From NCBI GenBank assembly GCA_002329405.1, contig DCTE01000183.1, positions 12,505-18,375 of the forward strand: a DNA stretch of 5,871 nucleotides. The letters are read 5' to 3'. The number at the start of each line of letters is the position of its first letter. Position 1 is the first letter of the stretch. This DNA comes from Ruminococcaceae bacterium UBA1448 (lineage in GTDB: Bacteria; Bacillota; Clostridia; Oscillospirales; Ruminococcaceae). A program made the translations under genes and the position numbers. The notes below the pieces were generated by a model, which did no database searches, was not told where the DNA came from, and saw only the letters and a program-made list of their open reading frames with translations. Below, one piece after another: positions 1-5,415 of this stretch.

Positions 1-1
1 A

Positions 2-88
2 TCCCGCGGGGACAATTTCGGTACCTATGGACTGGACCGCTTTACCCGTGCACAGAAGAATATTGACCTTTGGGAAAAACGTTTTTAA
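2..88 (+). CDS. C-terminal end of an unidentified protein (partial)
   Basis: Only the last 28 codons of this gene lie in the window, ending at a TAA; the 5' part is off the left edge. The visible residues include NFGTYGLDRFTRAQ and end in IDLWEKRF. They are hydrophilic to amphipathic with no membrane segment, as expected for the end of a soluble protein. The reading is supported by the gene layout: the stop lies 30 nt before the transporter start, there is no terminator or clear promoter in between, and the two genes are probably co-transcribed. I do not recognise the family from so short a tail. A catabolic enzyme for the transporter's substrate is a natural guess from context, but nothing in the sequence proves it. 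Confidence 0.6.
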   Translation, partial: SRGDNFGTYGLDRFTRAQKNIDLWEKRF

Positions 89-118
89 AATTACTGCAAT
101 CGACAGGAGAAGAGAATC

Positions 119-1576
119 ATGCAAAAGAAAAATGCACCTCCTCAGAAAAAACAACAGATCGACTGGGGCATCACCATCTTTCCGCTGACTGCAATTGCAG
201 CACTGGCTATTTATTTGGTGCTGCGTCCTCAGCAGGCCGAAGCAGCTATTGCTGCATTGCGGAATATCCTGGTCAATGACCTCGGCAGCATTTATATGAT
301 TTTTGGATTGGGTGTTTTGGTGCTGTCGATCGGCATATCCCTGTCCAAATATGGAAATATCCGTCTTGGAAAACTGGAAAAACCCCGTTATTCGACCTTT
401 ACCTGGGGCGCGATGATTTTTACATCGACAATGGCGGCAGATATTCTCTACTGGTCGCTGTGTGAATGGAGCTATTATTACAGTGAAATGCCGTTTGCGA
501 TGGAAGGGATGACGCTTGCCCAGAAGCAGGACTGGTCATCTTCCTATCCATTGTTCCATTGGGGGCCGATTCCATGGGCTTTCTACATCCTTCCGGCGGC
601 TGCTTACGGGTATATGATGCACGTAAAAAAATCCCCCCGTCAGCGGATGAGTGAAGCCTGCCGCCCGATACTGGGCGACCGTGTGGACGGAAAGCTCGGC
701 AAGGCCATCGACCTGTTTGCCATTATTGGCCTGCTGGCGGCGACTGCTACCACTTTCAGCACGGCAACCCCGCTGCTTTCTGGTGCGTTGGCTGAAGTAA
801 CCGGTCTTGCAGAGAGCAACCTTCTGTCTATTTTTGTGCTGATCTTTATTGCGGTGGTTTTTACGCTGGCGGTTATGTTTGGCATGAAAGGTATTTCCAA
901 GCTCTCCAACATCTGTATCGGCCTTTTCTTTGCGCTGATGGCGATTTTCCTTTTCTGCGGCCCGACCAAGTACATCATTGAGACCGGCATCACCGCAATT
1001 GGAAATGTTGTCCAGAACTTTGTCTCCATGTCCACCTGGATGGACCCGCTGCGGCTGTCCGGTGACGGCGTTGCCGGCTTCCCGCAGAATTGGACGATCT
1101 TTTACTGGGCTTACTGGATCAGCTGGTCGGTTGCGACCCCCTTCTTTATCGGCAAGATCAGTGAAGGGCGTACCATCCGTCAGACTATTTTGGGTGCCTA
1201 TGTGGCCGGTGTATCGGCAACCTTCCTTTCCTTTATTGTCTTTGGCAACTTTGGACTGCATTTGCAGGTCACCGGCGAAGCGGATATTGCTTCGCTGATT
1301 CTGGAGCAGAGTCCCTCGAGTGCAATTCTGACCATCTTTGAGCATCTGCCGGTTCCGGGTGTGGCACTGGTGCTGCTGGTATTGGCAATGGTTGCGTTTT
1401 ATGCTTCGACCTTTGATGCGCTGACGATGGTCATTGCCTCCTATTCGGTCAAGAATATCGGGGAGGATGAAGAACCTGGCAAGAAACTGCGTGTCTTCTG
1501 GAGCATCGTGTTTATTGTTCTGCCGATTGCATTGCTGTTCAACCAGTCGACCTTGTCGATGCTGCAAACGCTCTAA
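119..1576 (+). CDS. BCCT-family (CaiT-like) betaine/carnitine/choline-type transporter, truncated by an in-frame TAA
   Basis: This is an integral membrane secondary transporter of the betaine/carnitine/choline family, which moves quaternary ammonium compounds across the cytoplasmic membrane. The family signature lies at residues 325-351: WTIFYWAYW, then SWS, then the cytoplasmic GKISEGRTIR. The third-helix region has YWSLCEWSYYY (111-121) and the fourth begins FHWGPIPW (146-153). Both resemble CaiT more than BetP. Hydrophobic segments fall near 18-36, 57-76, 95-114, 144-167, 198-220, 235-254, 262-282, 324-346, 357-378, 412-443 and 459-474. The start is the ATG with AGGAG nine bases upstream. 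The open frame ends at residue 485, just before the twelfth helix; family members usually run about 500-540 residues. The missing helix is encoded in the same frame beyond the stop (see next entry). As written the protein is probably impaired or non-functional, unless the stop is read through or is a sequencing error. Substrate and coupling ion cannot be fixed from sequence alone. Confidence 0.9.
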   Translation: MQKKNAPPQKKQQIDWGITIFPLTAIAALAIYLVLRPQQAEAAIAALRNILVNDLGSIYMIFGLGVLVLSIGISLSKYGNIRLGKLEKPRYSTFTWGAMIFTSTMAADILYWSLCEWSYYYSEMPFAMEGMTLAQKQDWSSSYPLFHWGPIPWAFYILPAAAYGYMMHVKKSPRQRMSEACRPILGDRVDGKLGKAIDLFAIIGLLAATATTFSTATPLLSGALAEVTGLAESNLLSIFVLIFIAVVFTLAVMFGMKGISKLSNICIGLFFALMAIFLFCGPTKYIIETGITAIGNVVQNFVSMSTWMDPLRLSGDGVAGFPQNWTIFYWAYWISWSVATPFFIGKISEGRTIRQTILGAYVAGVSATFLSFIVFGNFGLHLQVTGEADIASLILEQSPSSAILTIFEHLPVPGVALVLLVLAMVAFYASTFDALTMVIASYSVKNIGEDEEPGKKLRVFWSIVFIVLPIALLFNQSTLSMLQTL

Positions 1577-1723
1577 ATCTGTGCGGCTTTTCCGATTATG
1601 ATCATTATTGCGGTGATCATTGCAGGCTTTATCCGAAATCTCCGCCGCAGCCAGGTGACAATGGATGGCTCAGGGGCGGAAGAACATTCCGGGGTGCTGC
1701 CGCAGCAGAAAAACGAAGACTGA
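1574..1723 (+). pseudogene. In-frame C-terminal remnant of the BCCT transporter after a premature TAA
   Basis: The TAA at 1574-1576 is codon 486 of the transporter frame. The next 48 codons remain open in that frame and end at a TGA (1721-1723). They encode a strongly hydrophobic stretch, ICAAFPIMIIIAVIIAGFI, then basic RNLRR, then a polar tail ending in QQKNED. This is what follows the LQTL segment in intact BCCT proteins: twelfth helix, positive residues on the cytoplasmic side, hydrophilic C-terminus. Joined together, the frame would give a 534-codon gene, a normal family length. No ribosome binding site or start suits independent expression of this piece. A single base change, for example TCA (Ser) or TTA (Leu) to TAA, explains it best. 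No frameshift is needed. Confidence 0.85.
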
Positions 1724-1756
1724 GCAGTTATTTCCGGTTTTGCATATTGTATTTTT

Positions 1757-1794
1757 GGGCAGCAGACTTTTACCGGTCTGCTGCCCGTTTTTGG
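1757..1794 (+). terminator. Rho-independent terminator after the BCCT gene
   Basis: A perfect 11-bp inverted repeat, GGGCAGCAGAC (1757-1767) and GTCTGCTGCCC (1776-1786), encloses an 8-nt loop and is followed by GTTTTTGG. It lies 33 nt after the TGA that ends the full transporter frame. That position fits the end of the original, unbroken gene and isolates it from the sigma-factor operon downstream. The opposite strand has an A-run after the stem, so it terminates only plus-strand transcripts. Confidence 0.9.
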
Positions 1795-1829
1795 TTGTCC
1801 GGCCGAAAAAATAAAAATTTTTGCCGCCC

Positions 1830-1858
1830 TGCAACTTTTTCCCCGGCCGCTCCGTCTA
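1830..1858 (+). promoter_or_regulatory. ECF-type (SigV-like) autoregulatory promoter
   Basis: The -35 element is TGCAAC (1830-1835), followed by TTTTT. The -10 element is CGTCTA (1853-1858) and the spacer is 17 bp. TGCAAC/TGAAAC with CGTC is the hallmark of promoters read by ECF sigma factors of the SigV/SigM/SigW/SigX group. It stands directly before an ECF sigma gene, so positive autoregulation is the obvious inference. An A/T tract (about 1806-1822) just upstream could act as an UP element. Transcription should start near 1864-1866. Confidence 0.88.
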
Positions 1859-1874
1859 ATATATGACGGATGAG

Positions 1875-1882
1875 AAAGGAGG
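1875..1882 (+). promoter_or_regulatory. Ribosome binding site that decides the sigma-factor start
   Basis: AAAGGAGG lies 7 nt before the ATG at 1890. An in-frame ATG at 1863 precedes this site, has no Shine-Dalgarno sequence of its own, and sits at the expected transcription start of the ECF promoter. Position 1890 is therefore the real start. Confidence 0.9.
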
Positions 1883-1889
1883 CGCTTCC

Positions 1890-2375
1890 ATGAAGTCCGC
1901 TATGCTGCAGCAAAAAGTTGAAGATGAGATCTTGCAGTCCTATCAGTCGCTTTACCGGTTGGCATACAGCTATGTAAAAAACCCGGACGACGCTATGGAC
2001 ATCGTGCAGGAAAGTGCGTATAAAGCAATTCTGCATTCGGATGAAATGCGCAATCAGGACACAATTAAAGGCTGGCTTTGCCGTATCGTAGTCAATACAG
2101 CACTCGATCTGCTGCGCCGGCGGTCCAGGGAACCTTCTGTCGATGAGATCCCGGAAACCGGCCAGGAAGATCACTACGAGGATACCGATGTACTGCGGGC
2201 GCTTGACATTCTGGATGAGCGGGAAAAAACGGTAGTAATGCTTCGTTATTTCGAAGATTTGAAACTATCTGAAATTGTACAGATTACGGGAGAAAATCTG
2301 AATACAGTAAAAAGCATTCTCTATCGGAGCTTACGCAAACTGAAAGTCAAGTTAACTGAAGGAGGATCTCTATGA
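1890..2375 (+). CDS. sigV: ECF-subfamily RNA polymerase sigma factor, SigV-like
   Basis: This 161-residue sigma factor would direct RNA polymerase to stress promoters of the TGCAAC/CGTC type. It has only the two ECF domains. Region 2 spans about residues 17-81 and includes YSYVKNPDDAMDIVQES and the basic LLRRRSR end. A short acidic linker follows (about 82-104). Region 4 spans about 105-152, with LDEREKTVVMLRYFEDL and a helix-turn-helix ending in LNTVKSILYRSLRKLK. The length is normal for the family (B. subtilis SigV is about 166 residues). The start at 1890 follows a strong ribosome binding site; the longer frame from 1863 would add nine residues and is unlikely. The stop overlaps the start of the next gene by 4 nt (ATGA), which implies translational coupling with its anti-sigma factor. 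The SigV assignment rests mainly on the strongly RsiV-like partner; the sigma sequence itself shows only the general SigV/ECF type. Confidence 0.88.
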   Translation: MKSAMLQQKVEDEILQSYQSLYRLAYSYVKNPDDAMDIVQESAYKAILHSDEMRNQDTIKGWLCRIVVNTALDLLRRRSREPSVDEIPETGQEDHYEDTDVLRALDILDEREKTVVMLRYFEDLKLSEIVQITGENLNTVKSILYRSLRKLKVKLTEGGSL

Positions 2376-3289
2376 AAAATATAGATTTGCAGGATATCAA
2401 TGATATGCAAGATATGAGGAATGAATATGATTGTATACCTGTGCCGGAAGAGCTGGAATCAAAAGTCCGTGCTGCTATCCAGAAGGCCAGGCTCCAAAAA
2501 AGAAAGGAGAACAGTTGGATTATGAAAACACGTAAAATTGTCGTAGGCGTCGGTGCAACCGCAGCAGCTTTTATGGTAGGTATTACCGGGCTTGCAAACT
2601 CCAATGCAAGCATTGCCAGTGCAATGGAACAGATTCCGGTACTCGGTGCGATTACTCGTGTTGTGACATTCCGTACTTATGAGGATGAAACCGGCGGAGC
2701 GTCTGCCCACATTGAGGTTCCTCAGGTTGAAGGCGGAGAAGCGGTCAACGATGCGATCAAGGAATATACCAATACCATTATTGCTCAGTATGAAAAGGAT
2801 GTAAAGCTGTATGATCATGACGAATCACTTGGTGAGACCGATCATTATTCGCTGGACATCTCTTATGAGACTGTTACCGACAATGAAAAGGTATTTGGCC
2901 TTCGTCTGAATCAGACCCAGATTATGGCAAGCGGATACGAAACCGTCGTTATCTATAACGTGGATAAATCCACTGGCAAGATTATGAGCTTGGGCGATCT
3001 GTTCCAGAAGGACAGCAATTATCTGGATGTACTCACACAGAATATTCAGCAGCAGATGCGTGATCAGATGCAGGCAGATGAAAGTGTCTATTATTGGCTG
3101 GATGATGAAGTAGAAGACTGGAATTTCAAACAGCTTTCCGAAAATGCCACCTTCTATATCAATAAAGATGGCAACCTGGTTATTGTTTTCAACGAGGGCG
3201 ACGTCGCTCCGATGTATATGGGCATTTGTGAGTTCGTTATTCCCTCTGATGTTACAAGTGAGATTGCGCTGCCGGGCTATCTCGGATGA
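2372..3289 (+). CDS. rsiV: RsiV-like membrane-anchored anti-sigma factor (lysozyme receptor type)
   Basis: This 305-residue single-pass membrane protein would hold the upstream sigma factor at the membrane until an outside signal triggers its proteolysis. Residues 1-53 are cytoplasmic and contain the short sigma-binding element (NEYDCIPVPEELESKV, 17-32). A hydrophobic helix follows (about 54-74), then ANSNASIASA/MEQIPVLG. This resembles the signal-peptidase site of B. subtilis RsiV, placing likely cleavage after Ala84. The outer part fits a DUF4163-type region (about 112-200) and a DUF3298 region (about 203-300). As I recall the B. subtilis protein, it shares YETVTD, the QNIxxQMxxQM stretch with a following YWL, and a C-terminal TFYI...VAPxYMG...EFxIP block, all present here. 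In B. subtilis, lysozyme binding allows signal peptidase and then RasP to destroy RsiV and free SigV; the same logic is inferred here. AAGGAGG lies 6 nt before the ATG. Confidence 0.88.
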   Translation: MKNIDLQDINDMQDMRNEYDCIPVPEELESKVRAAIQKARLQKRKENSWIMKTRKIVVGVGATAAAFMVGITGLANSNASIASAMEQIPVLGAITRVVTFRTYEDETGGASAHIEVPQVEGGEAVNDAIKEYTNTIIAQYEKDVKLYDHDESLGETDHYSLDISYETVTDNEKVFGLRLNQTQIMASGYETVVIYNVDKSTGKIMSLGDLFQKDSNYLDVLTQNIQQQMRDQMQADESVYYWLDDEVEDWNFKQLSENATFYINKDGNLVIVFNEGDVAPMYMGICEFVIPSDVTSEIALPGYLG

Positions 3290-3305
3290 GCGTTATCAAG
3301 TAAGG

Positions 3306-3345
3306 AAAAATCCGCGCGTCCCTTTATGGGTCGCGCGGATTTTTT
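3306..3345. terminator. Bidirectional rho-independent terminator between convergent genes
   Basis: AAAAATCCGCGCG (3306-3318) pairs perfectly with CGCGCGGATTTTT (3332-3344). The inner CCC/GGG pairs extend the stem past one T-T mismatch, leaving a TTTAT loop. The right arm runs into a T-tract on the plus strand, and the left A-tract gives a T-tract on the minus strand. It can therefore stop both the sigma/anti-sigma transcript (stop at 3289) and the glycosidase transcript (stop at 3372). Confidence 0.93.
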
Positions 3346-3371
3346 ATCGGATAAACATGTTAAGTGGTTAT

Positions 3372-5090
3372 TTATTTGTTGGCGTTAAACAGTCCGACAA
3401 AAGCATCCACAGGAGAAACACCCTTGAAGGTGCTTTCACCCGCCATCTTTTCAACCAGCGTTTCAACAACGATATCCTCAGAGGTATAGGCGTTGATGTA
3501 GGTCGGGATGCGAGGTGCATCCAGCAGGTGATAGGGATTATCAATCGAAACCATCATGGTCGGCACATCATGGATCATCTGCGGAACGGTGCCACGCTTT
3601 CCAGGCCAGGTAATGCGGGCGGCACTGTCCGAACCATTGGTCTCAATATTGCAGAAGTAGACGATAACATCATACTTCTTTTTAAATTCTTCAATCTTCA
3701 TCTTGGCGATATCTGCGTTTTCATCCTCGGGATCGTAAAGGGTGACATTAAACCCTTTTTCCTCCAGTTTCTGGACAAACAGTTTGCCGTAATCGCCGCG
3801 GGTATTGTGGTAGCCGGGTTTGTCGCCGATGACAACTACATACAGGTTTTTCTGCTTGTTGACATCAAGCGGCATCAGATGCTGGGTATCCTTGACCAGC
3901 GTAATGCCCTTGTCGGCAATTTCTTTTGCCAGTGCATGTCCTTCGCCTTTCTCAAAGATTTCCAGTGCTTCTACCGGCGGTACAAGCGTTCCATTGGCTT
4001 TCTTGGTGTGCAGCTGCATCTTTGCCTTCAGACCGAGAATGCGCGCCAGCGCGTCATCCAGCCGCTCCATCGTGAGGATACCGTCTTCGATACCTTTCTT
4101 CATGTAGTTGAAATCCTCTTCCATATCGCGCGAGAAGAGGAAGATATCGGCACCGTTTGCAATCGACATCGGGACGGCTTTGCTTCTCGGAACGACTTCG
4201 ATGAAGCCGCCCATGCTGGTTGCGTCGGTAATGATCAGGCCGTTAAAGCCCATCTTTCCACGCAGCAGTTTATTATGCAGGTCAGCGTTGAGCGAGCCGG
4301 GCAGAATGTCTTCATCCTTGACATCTGGATTGTAGAAGCGGGAGTAGGAGGGCAGCAGGATATGGGCACTCATCAGCGTTTCGATGCCGTCGTCAATCAT
4401 GCCCTGATAGACCTTGCCATAGCTGGCGTCCCATTCTTCCATGCTCAGTGAGTTGATGGAGGCGAGGAAGTGCTGGTCACGTCCATCGACACCGTCGCCG
4501 GGCCAGTGCTTAACACAGGGAATCAGGCCGCCGTCCCGCATGCCGCGTGCAATTGAGCGGGCAAACTTCAGGACGTTGTCCGGGTTGGAACCAAAGGAGC
4601 GCACATTGGTGATCGGATTCAGGGGGTTATAGTCGATATCGACAACCGGGCCAAAGTTCCAGTTGGTACCGACTGCCGCACATTCCTTTGCACAGATCAG
4701 GCCGGTCTTGTAGGCCAGTTCAGGGTCTCCGGTCGCACCAATCTCCATCTGGTGGCCGCATGCAGTGCCGTCCATGATCATATTGCTTGCGCCGCGGTCG
4801 AGGTCACCCGCAATAAACATTGGAATCTCATAGTATTCCTGGAAACCTTTAATCTTTTCGCGGATGTCTTTGGAGACGGCGCCGCGCAGCAGGAAGCCGC
4901 AGGGTTTCAGGTGGATTTTTTCCAGCCGTTCGATGGTACCTTCTGCCGTTTCATTGGCAGGGCTGTTGAAGAGAAACAGCTGACCGACTTTATCGTTCAG
5001 GCTCATTCCCTCAATGGTTTTTTCTACCCAGGCGATCTGTTCATCGTCCAGATAGAAAGGTTTTGCACGCAGATCTACTCTTAAGCTCAC
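3372..5090 (-). CDS. Glycoside hydrolase family 3 protein, beta-N-acetylhexosaminidase (NagZ/YbbD-like) type
   Basis: This 572-residue enzyme is predicted to remove terminal beta-linked N-acetylhexosamine residues from glycans or cell-wall fragments. Residues 1 to about 370 form the GH3 TIM barrel, with DKVGQLFLF (33-41), NFGPVVDIDYNP (145-156), and KHWPGDG followed by DQH (194-207). Asp205 and His207 correspond to the Asp-His acid/base dyad typical of the NagZ branch, and Asp289 in IITDATSMGG is the expected nucleophile. Residues from about 384 on form the GH3 C-terminal alpha/beta domain, as in two-domain YbbD-type enzymes. There is no signal peptide, so it should act in the cytoplasm, for example in muropeptide recycling or on imported oligosaccharides. 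The start is a GTG at 5090 with AAAGGA 8 nt upstream. An ATG at 5099 (three residues longer) overlaps that site and is less likely. The even longer open frame to 5246 runs through the promoter and upstream terminator. Some family members are phosphorylases, so the reaction type is not certain. Confidence 0.88.
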   Translation of the reverse strand: MSLRVDLRAKPFYLDDEQIAWVEKTIEGMSLNDKVGQLFLFNSPANETAEGTIERLEKIHLKPCGFLLRGAVSKDIREKIKGFQEYYEIPMFIAGDLDRGASNMIMDGTACGHQMEIGATGDPELAYKTGLICAKECAAVGTNWNFGPVVDIDYNPLNPITNVRSFGSNPDNVLKFARSIARGMRDGGLIPCVKHWPGDGVDGRDQHFLASINSLSMEEWDASYGKVYQGMIDDGIETLMSAHILLPSYSRFYNPDVKDEDILPGSLNADLHNKLLRGKMGFNGLIITDATSMGGFIEVVPRSKAVPMSIANGADIFLFSRDMEEDFNYMKKGIEDGILTMERLDDALARILGLKAKMQLHTKKANGTLVPPVEALEIFEKGEGHALAKEIADKGITLVKDTQHLMPLDVNKQKNLYVVVIGDKPGYHNTRGDYGKLFVQKLEEKGFNVTLYDPEDENADIAKMKIEEFKKKYDVIVYFCNIETNGSDSAARITWPGKRGTVPQMIHDVPTMMVSIDNPYHLLDAPRIPTYINAYTSEDIVVETLVEKMAGESTFKGVSPVDAFVGLFNANK

Positions 5091-5098
5091 AAAAAACA

Positions 5099-5104
5099 TC
5101 CTTT
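5099..5104 (-). promoter_or_regulatory. Ribosome binding site selecting the GTG start of the GH3 gene
   Basis: Read on the minus strand, AAAGGA ends 8 nt before the GTG at 5090. The ATG at 5099 begins with the last A of this site, leaving no usable spacing. The GTG is therefore preferred. Confidence 0.7.
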
Positions 5105-5135
5105 CTTTCCAGAATTTGCTCTGATGATCAATATA

Positions 5136-5164
5136 ATTATAGCATTTCTGACGGAATGGGTCAA
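5136..5164 (-). promoter_or_regulatory. Housekeeping (sigma-A) promoter of the GH3 gene, with extended -10
   Basis: On the minus strand the -35 is TTGACC (5164-5159), the spacer is 17 bp and the -10 is TATAAT (5141-5136), preceded by TGC (an extended -10). This is one base from the full consensus. Transcription should begin near 5129, giving a leader of about 40 nt. The gene is thus transcribed on its own and probably at a fair basal level, rather than by read-through from the decarboxylase operon, which has its own terminator. Confidence 0.88.
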
Positions 5165-5223
5165 TCAATTTGCTACAACAACTCCAGAAAGTGATAAAAT
5201 ATATCCAAATTCTGATAGTCGGA

Positions 5224-5258
5224 TAAATAAAATGGAGGACAGCCATCAGCTGTCCTCC
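5224..5258 (-). terminator. Rho-independent terminator of the decarboxylase operon
   Basis: On the minus strand, GGAGGACAGC and GCTGTCCTCC form a perfect 10-bp stem around a 5-nt loop (plus-strand arms 5249-5258 and 5234-5243), followed by ATTTTATTTA. It starts 9 nt after the stop of the small OadG-like gene and closes that operon before the GH3 promoter. Confidence 0.88.
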
Positions 5259-5267
5259 GCAGAAAGG

Positions 5268-5399
5268 TTATTCGTCTTTATTTGTGGTGATTTTATTCAG
5301 AGCACCAATTGCAACTGCAATGACTGCCATGACCACGAAAACGCCTGCCATGCCCTGTACCAGGATTTTCAGGCTGTCCAAAAACAGAGGAAAGTTCAT
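5268..5399 (-). CDS. Small OadG-like (gamma-type) subunit of a Na+-pumping decarboxylase
   Basis: This very small gene encodes 43 residues: a short N-terminus (MNFPLFLDSLKIL), one hydrophobic helix (about 15-34, GMAGVFVVMAVIAVAIGAL), then NKITTNKDE. This is the shape of OadG/gamma-type subunits, which are single N-terminal membrane helices with a polar cytoplasmic tail that tie the carboxyltransferase to the beta channel. It is shorter than typical OadG (about 80-110 residues), so it may be the minimal 'OadG-related small transporter subunit' form found in Clostridia. AAAGGAG lies 7 nt before the ATG, and the gene starts 16 nt after the beta-subunit stop, so the two are co-transcribed and probably co-translated. 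A terminator follows at once. The start, ribosome binding site and context make it a real gene; the exact subunit role is inferred. Confidence 0.85.
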   Translation of the reverse strand: MNFPLFLDSLKILVQGMAGVFVVMAVIAVAIGALNKITTNKDE

Positions 5400-5406
5400 C
5401 AGAAAG

Positions 5407-5413
5407 CTCCTTT
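5407..5413 (-). promoter_or_regulatory. Ribosome binding site of the small OadG-like gene
   Basis: AAAGGAG on the minus strand lies 7 nt before the ATG at 5399, in the 16-nt gap after the beta-subunit stop. It is the main evidence that this 43-codon frame is translated. Confidence 0.85.
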
Positions 5414-5415
5414 CT

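Noticed and set aside
536..1567. Long minus-strand open frame opposite the BCCT gene
   Set aside because: Its translation is rich in Arg, Gln and His with no family resemblance, it lacks a ribosome binding site, and it lies fully within a clear BCCT coding sequence. It is an antisense shadow.
1574..1576. Programmed stop-codon read-through or an altered genetic code at the BCCT TAA
   Set aside because: No known read-through context or recoding element is evident, and TAA serves as the normal stop of the GH3 and decarboxylase genes in this window. A mutation or sequencing error is simpler.
3144..4451. 435-codon plus-strand open frame running from inside rsiV across the terminator into the GH3 gene
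   Set aside because: It spans a strong bidirectional terminator and two well-supported genes in other frames, and it shows no recognisable domain.
5153..5180. Possible ECF-type promoter (GCAAAT ... CGTC on the minus strand) overlapping the GH3 promoter, which would link it to the SigV-like factor
   Set aside because: The upstream element is a poor match and the spacing is about two bases shorter than in the sigma-operon promoter. The same region holds a nearly perfect sigma-A promoter.
5165..5223. Region between the decarboxylase terminator and the GH3 promoter, with a weak plus-strand TTGCTA/TAAAAT pair
   Set aside because: The spacing is poor and there is no plus-strand gene downstream for it to serve. 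I see no other feature in this short A/T-rich gap.
5091..5246. N-terminal extension of the GH3 frame to an ATG at 5246
   Set aside because: The extension runs through the upstream operon's terminator hairpin, the -35/-10 promoter and the ribosome binding site of the gene, and encodes an unrelated hydrophobic sequence. The GTG at 5090 fits better.
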